A stretch of DNA of 64,000 nucleotides from Flavobacterium commune (GCF_001857965.1 NZ_CP017774.1:1116001-1180000); one strand, 5' to 3'; counted from the first letter of the stretch, positions 7,680 to 18,023 are shown. Numbers and translations are program-made. Notes: generated by a model from the sequence alone, not told the origin.

Positions 7680-10397
7680 CTAATTCTTTAAAGGAGTTAT
7701 GGTAACTGGCCCTAATAACCCAGAAGGCATTGGAGCCCATTTAGTCGCATCAAATTTGTTATAATCTTTATCTACCATATTGATTTCGTAGAAAATTTTC
7801 CATTCTTTTCCTTTCTTTTCCATATCAATCACTCTATTCGCAGAAAGATTAGTAACCTGAACTTTCAATTCGTTTTTGCCTTTCTTCAATTTCCCTAAAT
7901 TGATAGTAAATGGCACTGACCAGGTATCACCGATATATTCTCCATTCAACCAAACTTTAGCACTTTCTCTCACATCACCTAAATTTAATTGCCAGTTATC
8001 GGCAGCTACTTTTGGAGCATCAAATTGTAAAGTATATAATGCTGTTCCTGAGAAAGCTTCAGTTTCTGGGCTAATTTTAGTCCATGATTCTAAAGTACTT
8101 ACTTTTGCAGGAGCGGGTAAAGCTTGCCCACCTTTTTCAAAAGTCAATTTCCAATCTCCTTTCAAAGCAATTGGCTCAGCTGCGGCTTCGTAATATTTCC
8201 AAGGTTTTTCAGAAGCTGTATTTTCTGTTTTCAGAATAAATGATTTTCCTGATTCGATGCCCAATTTTACCAAAGTAATTTGTCCTTCCTTTTTAACAAT
8301 CGCATTACCAACATTTCTATTCAATGGATCTAAAATCAACACTTCTTTATTGGCTACAGCCAAAGGAATAAATCCTTCAATTGTTTTAGGCGTATGATTC
8401 ACTAAATAATAGATTTTTTCTCCATCTAAATCTCTTCTGATGAATTTCAAACCTGTTTTAACCAAATCTTCCGATTGAATATTAGCTTGTTGTAATGCCT
8501 GAAACAAATCGATAACCGGAGTCACAATCGATTTATTATCTGAAAGTAATGAAGTTAACTTTGTATTTTGAGCTTCATAATCTTTCAATCCCGGAACTGA
8601 TTCCGGCAATCCTTCAAAAATAATCGAAGCACCCGCTTTTTTCAATTCGATTAATTTTTCTAAAGTTGCCAATGGCATTTTATCACAATTTGGTACTACT
8701 AATGATTTATAACTACCTCCAGGCAATACAAGTATTCCGTTTTCAACTTTGGCCTGAGCAATAAAACTATCCGAAATAAAATCAACTCCATATCCATTCC
8801 CCATTAATTTTTTAGTCGTATCATAAAATGATGTTCCGTGCAACCATTCTTTTAAAGAATGAATCTTGAACTGGAAAAATAAATTCCCTTCTAAATTTTT
8901 TCCCCAAGTATCATAAACTGGATAATACAACAAGGTTTCATTATCTGGTTTTCCAGCCTGCAACATCGATTGGCAATTAGCAATATAATTGAACAATCCC
9001 GGAGCATCTTCCCAAATAGAATTCGTAGCATTAAAATTTACTGAAGCATAAAATTTCCATCCTGGCCAGGCTGCTTCTTTAGGCGAATAAGTGGAACCAT
9101 GAAGAAAGATATGATTGATTCCGTTCAGTAATAAATCCTCGGCTTCCGGCTTACATTGTGACAAAGCCGTTTTAAAGTGATCTCTTAACCAGGTAAAAGT
9201 TTCCGAAGAAGTCAATGGTTTTCCGGCAATATGTGCCGCCGAAGAAGAAAACTTCAACATTACAGGATCGGCATCACCTTCTCTAATATCTTCCTTTTCA
9301 CGTCTGAATCCCGGAATATCATACGGCATAGAACCAAAGGTTTCACACTCCGGAATATCTGCCGATGCATATAAATCAATTAAATTACCCGGCGAACCAT
9401 GCGCCTGTAATTTAGTTTTAAACTGTTTAGCATTTGCCCAATTCGTCCAAGGCAAATCAAATTTATGCAACAATAAATCCGAAATGGTTTCACGATAATC
9501 ACTTTTTACTCTGTTTCCAATTTCAGAATCTTCTTTACTCAACAACTGAGGCAAATATTTCTTCAAATCATAACCTCTAAGCTTCTCAAATTCTTGCAAA
9601 AATTGAGGCGTAAAATCGGTACCATATACTTCATAACTATCATTAAAAATAGCTCTCAATTTCCCTTCAAACCCTGCTAATGCCTTATCAAAAGGAACTA
9701 CATAAGCATTCAACGCTTCTTCTGAATAATGATCTAAAGTATAGCCTTTTCCTCCGGGTGCAACACGTTTTACCTGCTGACCTGTTTTTCCGGCAAAAAC
9801 AGCATACAGCGTATAATCTGTTTTTTTAGCTTTCCAATTTAACTGATTTCCTTTTAATTGGCTTGTCAAATCAAGATAAGAACCGTCAGTACCATAAGCC
9901 GAAACCGCCAATAATTGGGCTGGTACTTTTTCCTTTGTTGGATCTACTTTTATTTCTTTATTGAATTGTTCGTTTTTCTTAACCTCATATTTCTCAACTA
10001 CTAATTTTGTAGCTGCATGTGGAAGCGTGACCTGAGAACCTCCGTAAGGCCAACCCGTCCCAAGAACCATATCGACCTGCAATCCTAAACTATCAGCAAT
10101 TTTTACCGTGTAGCCCAGCATTTCCATATATTTTGGAGACAAATAATCGATAAAATTATTCTCCACACCTTTTACTCCATAAATAGGAGTGATTTCAACT
10201 CCTCCAATTCCCACTTTTTGAAAATCAACCAAACTGGATTTCAAATTAGGTTTATCTACTGCACTTCCCATCCACCACCAACGAGCCCATGGTTTGTTGA
10301 CGTTTTTAGTTTCTGGCCAAGGATTTGTTTGAGCCACAGCATTTAAAGAAAATAGAATCCCGGCAAAAAACGGAATGTAATTGAGTTTCTTTTTCAT
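7680..10397 (-). CDS. GH106 alpha-L-rhamnosidase
   Basis: 905 residues with a signal peptide ending at AVAQ near residue 23. The N-terminal catalytic half carries features I associate with GH106: PWARWWWMGSAVD near residue 35, then GIGGVEITPIYG and MVLGTGWPYGG. Near residue 350-370 comes CETFGSMPYDIPGFRREKED. The last 170 or so residues look like a galactose-binding beta-sandwich (LNLGDVRESAKVWLNG, LKKGKNELKVQVTN). GH106 enzymes release terminal alpha-linked rhamnose, for example from rhamnogalacturonan. It is a single-gene unit converging on GH28 and has its own upstream TCCTG box. Likely periplasmic. I am confident of the family; the linkage attacked is unknown. Confidence 0.85.
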   Translation of the reverse strand: MKKKLNYIPFFAGILFSLNAVAQTNPWPETKNVNKPWARWWWMGSAVDKPNLKSSLVDFQKVGIGGVEITPIYGVKGVENNFIDYLSPKYMEMLGYTVKIADSLGLQVDMVLGTGWPYGGSQVTLPHAATKLVVEKYEVKKNEQFNKEIKVDPTKEKVPAQLLAVSAYGTDGSYLDLTSQLKGNQLNWKAKKTDYTLYAVFAGKTGQQVKRVAPGGKGYTLDHYSEEALNAYVVPFDKALAGFEGKLRAIFNDSYEVYGTDFTPQFLQEFEKLRGYDLKKYLPQLLSKEDSEIGNRVKSDYRETISDLLLHKFDLPWTNWANAKQFKTKLQAHGSPGNLIDLYASADIPECETFGSMPYDIPGFRREKEDIREGDADPVMLKFSSSAAHIAGKPLTSSETFTWLRDHFKTALSQCKPEAEDLLLNGINHIFLHGSTYSPKEAAWPGWKFYASVNFNATNSIWEDAPGLFNYIANCQSMLQAGKPDNETLLYYPVYDTWGKNLEGNLFFQFKIHSLKEWLHGTSFYDTTKKLMGNGYGVDFISDSFIAQAKVENGILVLPGGSYKSLVVPNCDKMPLATLEKLIELKKAGASIIFEGLPESVPGLKDYEAQNTKLTSLLSDNKSIVTPVIDLFQALQQANIQSEDLVKTGLKFIRRDLDGEKIYYLVNHTPKTIEGFIPLAVANKEVLILDPLNRNVGNAIVKKEGQITLVKLGIESGKSFILKTENTASEKPWKYYEAAAEPIALKGDWKLTFEKGGQALPAPAKVSTLESWTKISPETEAFSGTALYTLQFDAPKVAADNWQLNLGDVRESAKVWLNGEYIGDTWSVPFTINLGKLKKGKNELKVQVTNLSANRVIDMEKKGKEWKIFYEINMVDKDYNKFDATKWAPMPSGLLGPVTITPLKN

Positions 10398-10499
10398 TTA
10401 TTTTATATTAATACATTTAATTTATTTATAAATCATTAAGAGGAACTAAATGATTCTAATTCTATTTGGGGAAATTATAAAACATCGGCTTCTAAAGCA

Positions 10500-10514
10500 T
10501 CCTGTTCCGTCCTG
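10500..10514 (-). promoter_or_regulatory. Candidate regulator box, TCCTG direct repeat (GH106)
   Basis: TCCTG at 10500 and again at 10510 gives the same 10-bp spacing as the box at 5718-5732. It lies 103-117 bp upstream of the GH106 start. The shared words GCATCCTG and GTCCTGT occur in both boxes, in swapped order. Confidence 0.45.
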
Positions 10515-10594
10515 TTAACGCTGCTCGATTTCTTTTCTTAAAAACAAATCCTGATTCCACAACAATAATGCCATAGACACAAAATGAAACTCAC

Positions 10595-10633
10595 AAAAAA
10601 CCCGTCTCATTCTATAAAACAAGACGGGTTTTT
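10595..10633 (-). terminator. Terminator after dnaE
   Basis: Arms AAAACCCGTCT and AGACGGGTTTT with flanking A- and T-runs, immediately beyond the dnaE stop at 10651. Confidence 0.8.
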
Positions 10634-10650
10634 ATAACTATCTCAATGGA

Positions 10651-13600
10651 TCAATTCAACTTAAAATTAACCTGCATTTTCTCTAATTCCTGTAATAATT
10701 CGGTCGAAATTTTAATTTTCAACTTTCTGCTGGCCATACTCAACTTAGTTACTACCTTTACTTCTTCTACTTCGGTAACCTGAACCGCCTTGGTTATCGG
10801 TACATCAGAAGCTTCAGAATCGTCATTTTCGTCTTCGAAAACTACTTCTTCATTATCCTCCATAACCGGAACTGTTTCGACCAGTTTCTTAATTTTTTCT
10901 ATCTCCATCACTTCAAAAGTCACCTGATTATCTCCTTTATTTTCATTAAAAAGATGACTCAACTTATGTATAAATTCAGGATACAAATCTTTTATGTTCA
11001 GCAATACGATTAGTTTTTTTGCAAAAGTTTCTAAAACATCCTGCAATTGTTTTATTTCTACAAACTGTAATCTTGGTTCTGCTCTTTTGCCAGTTTCCTG
11101 ATTCACCCAACCTTCTTTTACCGTTAATTTCATATAGGTAAAATTGTTCTGTATCAGAAAATGACGAAATTTTAAATACTCTTCTCCAAAAATCCGAAAT
11201 TCATAACTCTCATCATATCCTTCCAGTGTAAACATCCCCCAGCCTTTACCATTCTTAGCCACACGATGTTGTACATCATTGATAATTCCTCCAAAAGTCA
11301 ATGCTTTACCCACATAAGCTTCGAGATTCTTGAGTGCTTCCAACTTAGCGTTACAGAAATATTTCATTTCAAATCTAAAGTCATCCAGCGGATGCCCTGA
11401 AATATAAATACCAACAACTTCTTTCTCTTTGGCTAATTTTTCCATCGTACTCCAATCCTCACAAGGCGGCACTACAGGCTCGGCAATTTGCACTTCACTG
11501 GCTTCCCCAAAAAGACTCACCTGAGACGAATTTTCATTCTCCTGAAATTTCGAACCATAACGCATGGCTTTTTCATAAAAGGTAATTCCGTCACCTTCAT
11601 CATGAAAATATTGCGCACGGTGAGTATCCGCAAAACAATCAAATCCTCCAGCTAAAGCTAAATTCTCAAAAGCTTTTTTATTAGCGGCACGCAAATCAAT
11701 TCGCTTAGCCAAATCAAAAATTGATTTGTATAATCCGTTTTTTCTATTTTCTACAATGGTTTCCACTGCTCCGGCTCCCACTCCTTTGATAGCTCCCATT
11801 CCAAAACGAACGGCATAATCATCGTTTACTGTAAATTTATAGTAGGATTCATTAACAGAAGGACCTAAAACCTGCAAGCCCATTCGCTTACATTCCTCCA
11901 TAAAAAACGAAACCTGTTTAATATCATTCATGTTATTCGAAAGTACCGCCGCCATATATTCAGCCGGATAATGAGCTTTCAAATAAGCCGTTTGGTAGGC
12001 AATCCAGGCATAACAGGTCGAGTGCGATTTATTGAAGGCATAACTCGCAAAAGCTTCCCAGTCTTTCCATATTTTCTCCAAAACTTTTGGATCATGTCCT
12101 TTAGTAGCTGCTTGTTCTACAAATTTGGGTTTCATTTTATCCAGTACGTCCTTCTGCTTCTTACCCATCGCCTTACGCAAAACGTCGGCCTCACCTTTAG
12201 TAAAACCGGCTAAGGATTGGGACAAAAGCATTACCTGCTCCTGATAAACTGTAATCCCATATGTTTCCCCAAGATATTCTTCGCAGGCGTCCAAATCATA
12301 AACGATAGGCTCTTCTCCATTTTTTCTTCGAACGAAAGAAGGAATGTATTCCAAAGGTCCCGGACGATACAAAGCATTCATTGCGATCAAATCCCCAAAA
12401 ACCGTCGGCTTCAAATCCTTCATGTATTTTTGCATCCCGGGTGACTCGTATTGGAAAATCCCTACTGTTTCTCCTCTTTGGAACAACTCATAGGTTTTAA
12501 CATCATCAATTGGAAAAGTATCGGGATCCAATTGAATTCCTGTTCGGTATTTTACCAACTTGACGGTATCCTTTATCAAAGTCAGGGTCTTCAACCCCAG
12601 GAAGTCCATCTTCAACAATCCTGCACTTTCAGCCACCGAGTTATCAAACTGAGTCACATATAAATCAGAATCTTTTGCGGTGGTTACCGGCACATAATTG
12701 GTAATATCCGAAGGCGTGATAATTACTCCACAGGCGTGAATACCTGTATTTCGCATCGAACCTTCTAATATTTTGGCTTGTTGAATGGTTTCTCCTGCTA
12801 AATCATCTTCATTAGCAATTCCAATTAGTTCTTTTACCTTGTCAAATTCTTCCGAAGATTTCAATGACTTTTTTACATCTTCTTCGCTTTCAGAAATAAA
12901 ACGCGCCAAATTCCACTTAGATGGCATCATAGCCGGAATTAATTTCGCAATTCTGTCGGCTTCAAATAAAGGTAAATCCAGTACACGCGCCGTATCACGA
13001 ATTGCCGACTTGGTCGCCATTTTACCATAAGTGATAATCTGTGCTACCTGATTGGCTCCATATTTATTGATTACATAATCCATTACACGACCACGCCCCT
13101 CATCATCAAAATCGATATCAATATCGGGCATGGACACACGATCCGGATTCAGGAAACGCTCAAAAAGCAAATCGTACTTAATCGGGTCAATATTGGTAAT
13201 TCCTAAACAATAAGCCACCGCCGAACCTGCCGCCGATCCACGTCCTGGTCCGACAGAAACATCCATTTTCCTCGCTTCGGCAATGAAATCCTGCACAATC
13301 AAAAAGTAACCCGGATAACCAGAGTTTGAAATGGTCAGTAACTCAAAATCCAAACGTTCCTGAATATCGGGGGTTATTTCTTCGTAACGTCTTTTGGCTC
13401 CTTCCATGGTAAGGTAACGCAAATAGGCATTTTCACCACGAACACCATTGTCTTTTTCATCTTCAGGATCAACAAATTCCTGAGGGATATCATATTTTGG
13501 AAGCAATACATCACGATAAAGCGAGTAAATTTCGACCTTGTCAACTATTTCCTGTATATTGATAATGGCATCAGGCAAATCGGCAAAGAGATTTTTCATT

Positions 13601-15189
13601 TCCTCTCCCGACTTATAATAATACTCCTGATTGGGTAATCCATAACGATAGCCACGACCACGTCCTATAGGTGTTGCTTGTTTTTCTCCGTCTTTTACAC
13701 ACAATAAAATATCGTGCGCATTGGCATCTTGTTTATTTAAATAATAGGTATTATTCGTTGCAATTAACTTAACATTATGCTTTTGCGAAAACTCAATCAA
13801 AGTTTTGTTTACACGATTTTCATCTTCCTGATTATGGCGCATGATTTCGAGATAAAAATCATCTCCAAATTGTGCTTTCCACCAAAGTAAAGCTTCTTCG
13901 GCTTGGTTTTCGCCAATATTCAAAATCTTGCTCGGAATTTCTCCGTATAAATTCCCAGACAAAACCATGATGTCTTCCTTGTATTTTTCTACAACTTTTC
14001 TATCAATTCTTGGTACATAATAAAAACCATCTACATAGGCAATCGAAGCCATTTTGGCCAAATTGTGATAGCCTTTTTTATTTTTTGCCAATAAAACGAC
14101 TTGGTAACCATTGTCTTTTTTGGTTTTATCCAAATGGTTTTCGCAAATATTGAATTCGCAACCTACAATCGGTTTGATTTCGGTTTCTGTTGGCTCTTCG
14201 CCAGCTTCTACTAAAGCTTTATTTTTAGCGGAAGCCCCTTTATTGTGATTCATTACCGCACTCACAAAATGGAAAGCACCCATCATGTTTCCAGTGTCGG
14301 TCATGGCAACAGCAGGAAAGCCATTTTTAGCCGTAACCGAAACCAACGGTCCAATCCCAATAGTCGATTGCAGAACTGAAAACTGGGTATGGTTATGCAA
14401 ATGCGCAAACTTTGCCGCAGCAAAACCTTCTTTGTCGGCTGCTGAAATCGTGGTTTGCGAAACATTCGGTTCCGCTTTTTGCAGCTGCTCCCTGATTTTA
14501 TCCGAAGCCGCTTTTAAATTGATATGTTTTAATCCGATGAGTTGAATTTCTCTCGGATTTTTAGCCTGAAATTCCTGAAAATAAGAAGCTGGAACATCCA
14601 GTTCTTCCTTAGTAAAAACCTCTCTTTTAATTAATTCTAAGAAACAACGCGTGGTTGCCTCAACGTCAGCAGTTGCATTGTGCGCTTCGGCAAAAGGAAC
14701 GCTGAATAAATATTCGTGTAATTCCGTTAAAGTTGGTAGTTTAAATTTTCCTCCACGACCTCCCGGTAATTTCAACAAAGAAGCTGTTACTTCGGTACAA
14801 GTATCCAAAACCGGCATCGAAGCCATAGGCGAATCGACTCCCATTCGATGAAACTCACAGCCCATAATATTGACATCAAAACCTAAATTCTGACCCACAA
14901 TAAATTTGGCTTTGCCTAAAGCTATATTGAATTTCTCTAAAACTTCGGTTAAAGGGATTCCTTCCGCCTCTGCTAATTCGGTCGAAATACCGTGAATTCG
15001 TTCGGCATCATAGGGAATATTAAAACCTTCCGGTTTTACCAGATAATCCTGATGCTCGATGAGTTGTCCCATATCGTCATGCAACTGCCATGCAATTTGA
15101 ATACATCGCGGCCAGTTAGCCGTATCGGTTATAGGCGCATCCCAACGCTTAGGTAATCCCGTAGTTTCGGTATCGAATATTAAATACAT
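10651..15189 (-). CDS. dnaE: DNA polymerase III alpha subunit with fused proofreading exonuclease
   Basis: 1,512 residues, about 350 longer than E. coli DnaE. Residues 1-190 are a DnaQ-type DEDDh exonuclease with Asp6 and Glu8 (FDTETTG), Asp105 (NLGFD), His170 and Asp175. The PHP domain starts near residue 258 (FAHLHNHTQFS). Its usual metal ligands are partly changed, with TDTGNM where TDHGNM is common, so it is probably not itself a nuclease. The polymerase core has GPGRGSAAGS at 647 and the catalytic acids in PDIDIDF at 688-694. A clamp-binding motif QVSLF lies at 1223-1227, followed by an OB fold (LTFGGIINDV) and an acidic C-terminal tail. This is the replicative polymerase. It is a single-gene unit with its own terminator. 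The exonuclease fusion appears to be normal for this bacterial family. Confidence 0.95.
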   Translation of the reverse strand: MYLIFDTETTGLPKRWDAPITDTANWPRCIQIAWQLHDDMGQLIEHQDYLVKPEGFNIPYDAERIHGISTELAEAEGIPLTEVLEKFNIALGKAKFIVGQNLGFDVNIMGCEFHRMGVDSPMASMPVLDTCTEVTASLLKLPGGRGGKFKLPTLTELHEYLFSVPFAEAHNATADVEATTRCFLELIKREVFTKEELDVPASYFQEFQAKNPREIQLIGLKHINLKAASDKIREQLQKAEPNVSQTTISAADKEGFAAAKFAHLHNHTQFSVLQSTIGIGPLVSVTAKNGFPAVAMTDTGNMMGAFHFVSAVMNHNKGASAKNKALVEAGEEPTETEIKPIVGCEFNICENHLDKTKKDNGYQVVLLAKNKKGYHNLAKMASIAYVDGFYYVPRIDRKVVEKYKEDIMVLSGNLYGEIPSKILNIGENQAEEALLWWKAQFGDDFYLEIMRHNQEDENRVNKTLIEFSQKHNVKLIATNNTYYLNKQDANAHDILLCVKDGEKQATPIGRGRGYRYGLPNQEYYYKSGEEMKNLFADLPDAIINIQEIVDKVEIYSLYRDVLLPKYDIPQEFVDPEDEKDNGVRGENAYLRYLTMEGAKRRYEEITPDIQERLDFELLTISNSGYPGYFLIVQDFIAEARKMDVSVGPGRGSAAGSAVAYCLGITNIDPIKYDLLFERFLNPDRVSMPDIDIDFDDEGRGRVMDYVINKYGANQVAQIITYGKMATKSAIRDTARVLDLPLFEADRIAKLIPAMMPSKWNLARFISESEEDVKKSLKSSEEFDKVKELIGIANEDDLAGETIQQAKILEGSMRNTGIHACGVIITPSDITNYVPVTTAKDSDLYVTQFDNSVAESAGLLKMDFLGLKTLTLIKDTVKLVKYRTGIQLDPDTFPIDDVKTYELFQRGETVGIFQYESPGMQKYMKDLKPTVFGDLIAMNALYRPGPLEYIPSFVRRKNGEEPIVYDLDACEEYLGETYGITVYQEQVMLLSQSLAGFTKGEADVLRKAMGKKQKDVLDKMKPKFVEQAATKGHDPKVLEKIWKDWEAFASYAFNKSHSTCYAWIAYQTAYLKAHYPAEYMAAVLSNNMNDIKQVSFFMEECKRMGLQVLGPSVNESYYKFTVNDDYAVRFGMGAIKGVGAGAVETIVENRKNGLYKSIFDLAKRIDLRAANKKAFENLALAGGFDCFADTHRAQYFHDEGDGITFYEKAMRYGSKFQENENSSQVSLFGEASEVQIAEPVVPPCEDWSTMEKLAKEKEVVGIYISGHPLDDFRFEMKYFCNAKLEALKNLEAYVGKALTFGGIINDVQHRVAKNGKGWGMFTLEGYDESYEFRIFGEEYLKFRHFLIQNNFTYMKLTVKEGWVNQETGKRAEPRLQFVEIKQLQDVLETFAKKLIVLLNIKDLYPEFIHKLSHLFNENKGDNQVTFEVMEIEKIKKLVETVPVMEDNEEVVFEDENDDSEASDVPITKAVQVTEVEEVKVVTKLSMASRKLKIKISTELLQELEKMQVNFKLN

Positions 15190-15780
15190 AATTTAAAAAA
15201 AAGCCAAATTAAAAAGTTCCAAATTCCAATTTATCACCCCTATAAACCATTGATTTCATGAAATATAAAAAAATGATAAACAGAAAACAGAAGAAGTTCA
15301 AATTTAGTCTTTTTTTAAGGCCTTGAAAAGGGAAGTTATTAACAAAAGACAATATTAAAAAAAGACAAACTTTCAAACAATTAACGAATAAAAAACATAA
15401 AAAACACCTATTAAATTCAACTTTCTTATTTTTTTGGTTGTCGTAATATTTCATCAAAATAAAATCATCTTAAAAAAACAACTCACTGTAGTTTATTTTT
15501 AAACAAAAAAAGATTTTAACAAACACAACCCAAAAACAAAACCTTGTTGATTTTTTTATTTTCAATCAGACATTCAATGATTTATTAAACAAAACAACGA
15601 AATTCATCAAAAACCCTTAAAAATTCACAAAACCCAAAGCAACTACCAACTGTTACAAACGCAACTTTATAATTCTCAAACAGAAATAAAAAAACTAACT
15701 CTCTAAAACACAAGCAAGCAAAATAAAAGCATACAATCTTATTAATATAGTTTGGGTATCGTATATAATCGATAATATTA
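15190..15780. other. AT-rich intergenic region between dnaE and leuC
   Basis: Nearly 600 bp with long A- and T-runs separates two divergent genes. Two short minus-strand frames here (15209-15457 and 15585-15857) are rich in Phe, Lys and Asn and look like chance frames in AT-rich DNA. I see no RNA gene, repeat or conserved protein. Leader and promoter sequences of dnaE are expected at the left end, but I could not recognise a consensus. Confidence 0.5.
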
Positions 15781-15781
15781 A

Positions 15782-15812
15782 TTGAATACATGATTTCATT
15801 TTTATACTTTTG
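15782..15812 (+). promoter_or_regulatory. Promoter of the leu operon
   Basis: TTG at 15782-15784, a 20-bp spacer and TACTTTTG at 15805-15812 match the Bacteroidota consensus TTG / TAnnTTTG. The expected transcript start is about 65 bp before leuC. The leader has no leucine-rich peptide frame, so classical attenuation is not apparent. Confidence 0.7.
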
Positions 15813-15883
15813 CGTCCTTGTTATTACTCTGTTAGAAAACCGGGTAGTGCAAAACACAGAAATACACTAAAAAAAATTAAAAA

Positions 15884-17278
15884 ATGAGCAAGACATTATT
15901 TGACAAAGTATGGGATTCGCATGTTGTGCGTAAAATTGAAGACGGACCAGATGTGTTTTTTATTGATCGTCACTTCATTCACGAGGTTACAAGTCCAGTA
16001 GCTTTCTTGGGTCTAAAATCAAGAGGCGTATCAGTATTATATCCAGAGCGCACATTCGCAACTGCCGATCACAATACACCAACTATAAACCAACACTTAC
16101 CTGTTGCCGATGCTTTATCTGCTAATCAATTAAAAGCATTAGAAACTAACGCGGCTGAATACGGTATTTCTCACTGGGGATTAGGTCATCAAAAAAATGG
16201 AATTGTACACGTAGTAGGGCCTGAAAACGGGATTACTTTACCTGGTGCTACAATTGTATGTGGAGATTCACATACTTCTACTCATGGTGCTTTTGGTGCT
16301 ATTGCTTTTGGAATTGGTACTTCTGAAGTAGAAATGGTTCTTTCTACTCAATGTATCATGCAACCAAAACCTAAAAAAATGCGTATTAACGTAAACGGAA
16401 AATTAAGCAAAGGAGTTACTCCTAAAGACGTTGCGTTATACATCATTGCTAAATTGACTACTTCCGGAGGTACAGGATATTTCGCAGAATACGCAGGAAA
16501 TGTATTCGAAGAAATGACTATGGAAGGTCGTATGACTGTTTGTAACTTAAGTATCGAAATGGGTGCTCGTGGAGGTATGATTGCTCCTGACCAAACTACT
16601 TTTGATTTCTTAGAAGGCAGATTGTATGCTCCTAAAGGTGAAGCTTGGACTAAAGCAGTAGAATATTGGAAAACTTTAAAAACTGATGCTGATGCAGTAT
16701 TTGATGCTGAATTAAACATCAACGCAGAAGATATCGAACCAATGATTACTTATGGTACAAATCCTGGAATGGGAATTGGTATCACTAAACATATCCCAGC
16801 TGCCAACCAAGTTGAAGGTGGTGAGGAAACTTACAAAAAATCATTAGCTTACATGGGCTTCGAAGAAGACGATGTAATGATTGGAAAACAAATTGATTAT
16901 GTTTTCTTAGGAAGTTGTACTAATGGTCGTATCGAAGACTTTAGAGCTTTTGCTGAAATTGTAAAAGGTCGTAAAAAAGCAGATAATGTTACAGCTTGGT
17001 TAGTTCCAGGTTCTCACGTTGTTGAAGCTCAAATTAAAGAAGAAGGAATTTTAGATATTCTTACTGAAGCTGGTTTTGTATTGCGTCAGCCAGGTTGTTC
17101 AGCTTGTTTAGCTATGAACGATGACAAAGTACCTGCTGGGAAATATGCAGTAAGTACTTCAAACAGAAACTTCGAAGGTCGTCAAGGTCCAGGTTCAAGA
17201 ACATTGTTAGCTTCGCCTATTATGGCAGCAGCAGCAGCAGTTACTGGAAAATTAACTGACCCAAGAGATTTGTTGTAA
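15884..17278 (+). CDS. leuC: 3-isopropylmalate dehydratase large subunit
   Basis: 464 residues, full length. It forms a heterodimer with LeuD and isomerises 2-isopropylmalate to 3-isopropylmalate in cytosolic leucine synthesis; the same enzyme can act on citramalate. The three cysteines that hold the 4Fe-4S cluster are seen: Cys345 in GSCTNGR, and Cys405 and Cys408 in [20 protein letters not shown] is the conserved aconitase-type substrate stretch. First gene of leuC-leuD-leuA/cimA-leuB behind a consensus promoter. The leader before ATG is poly-A with no Shine-Dalgarno site. The codon usage looks like that of a well-expressed gene (many GCT, GGT and GTA). Confidence 0.97.
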   Translation: MSKTLFDKVWDSHVVRKIEDGPDVFFIDRHFIHEVTSPVAFLGLKSRGVSVLYPERTFATADHNTPTINQHLPVADALSANQLKALETNAAEYGISHWGLGHQKNGIVHVVGPENGITLPGATIVCGDSHTSTHGAFGAIAFGIGTSEVEMVLSTQCIMQPKPKKMRINVNGKLSKGVTPKDVALYIIAKLTTSGGTGYFAEYAGNVFEEMTMEGRMTVCNLSIEMGARGGMIAPDQTTFDFLEGRLYAPKGEAWTKAVEYWKTLKTDADAVFDAELNINAEDIEPMITYGTNPGMGIGITKHIPAANQVEGGEETYKKSLAYMGFEEDDVMIGKQIDYVFLGSCTNGRIEDFRAFAEIVKGRKKADNVTAWLVPGSHVVEAQIKEEGILDILTEAGFVLRQPGCSACLAMNDDKVPAGKYAVSTSNRNFEGRQGPGSRTLLASPIMAAAAAVTGKLTDPRDLL

Positions 17279-17360
17279 TTGAATTTCAACAGCAATAACA
17301 ATTTCAAAAAAGAATAAAAATAAAAAGATTTTAAATATTCATGGTTTATTTCCCTTAATG

Positions 17361-17401
17361 GAAAATCTAAAATCTGAATTCTGAAATCTGAAATCTAAAA
17401 T
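17361..17401 (+). repeat. Short AATCTGAAATC-type intergenic repeat
   Basis: Repeated words (AATCTGAATT, CTGAAATCTG, AAATCTAAAA) fill the last 45 bp before the leuD start. A similar stretch occurs just before trmN6 at 23885-23925. The function is unknown. Confidence 0.5.
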
Positions 17402-17405
17402 AAAA

Positions 17406-18002
17406 ATGGCATACGATAAATTTAATATACTTACCAGTAGTGCAGTGCCACTACCGATAGAAAACGTAGATACTGATCAAATTATCCCGGCTCGTTTCCT
17501 GAAAGCTACAAAACGTGAAGGTTTTGGAGACAACCTTTTCAGAGACTGGAGATACAATGGAGATGACACTCCTAAAGCTGATTTCGTTTTAAACAACCCA
17601 ACTTACAGCGGAAAAATCCTTGTAGGTGGAAAAAACTTCGGTTCAGGTTCTTCTCGTGAGCACGCTGCATGGGCAGTTTACGATTACGGATTCCGCGCTG
17701 TAGTTTCTTCTTTCTTTGCTGACATCTTCAAAGGAAACTGTTTAAATATCGGAGTTTTACCAGTACAAGTTTCTCCTGAATTCTCAGATAAAATCTTTGC
17801 AGCTATCGAAGCTGATCCTAATACAGAATTAGAAATCAACTTACCAGAGCAAACAATTACTTTGAAAGCTACAGGCGAAAAAGAATCCTTTGACATCAAC
17901 GGATACAAAAAGAACAATATGATCAATGGTTTTGATGATATTGACTATTTACAAAGTGTGAAAGAAGAAATCGTAAGTTTTGCCAGCAAGCTTCCTTACT
18001 AA
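17406..18002 (+). CDS. leuD: 3-isopropylmalate dehydratase small subunit
   Basis: 198 residues, the usual length. Partner of LeuC; it contributes the swivelling domain that completes the active site. Seen: the N-terminal SSAVPLPIENVDTDQIIPARFLK and the GGKNFGSGSSREHAAWA loop that contacts the substrate, then a C-terminal NGYKKNNMINGFDDIDYL. It lies 127 bp after leuC, with an AATCTGAAATC-type repeat ending directly before the start codon. That spacing is long for two subunits of one complex, so the repeat is probably a later insertion. Confidence 0.96.
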   Translation: MAYDKFNILTSSAVPLPIENVDTDQIIPARFLKATKREGFGDNLFRDWRYNGDDTPKADFVLNNPTYSGKILVGGKNFGSGSSREHAAWAVYDYGFRAVVSSFFADIFKGNCLNIGVLPVQVSPEFSDKIFAAIEADPNTELEINLPEQTITLKATGEKESFDINGYKKNNMINGFDDIDYLQSVKEEIVSFASKLPY

Positions 18003-18023
18003 ATAATACAATCATACAAAAAT

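Noticed and set aside
15209..15457. 82-codon minus-strand frame next to dnaE
   Set aside because: Phe/Lys/Asn-rich with no domain; probably a chance frame in the dnaE leader.
15585..15857. 90-codon minus-strand frame between dnaE and leuC
   Set aside because: Composition is that of AT-rich DNA, it overlaps the leu promoter, and no motif is visible.
15813..15883. Leucine attenuator in the leu leader
   Set aside because: No short peptide with leucine codons and no alternative hairpins were seen in the roughly 65-bp leader.
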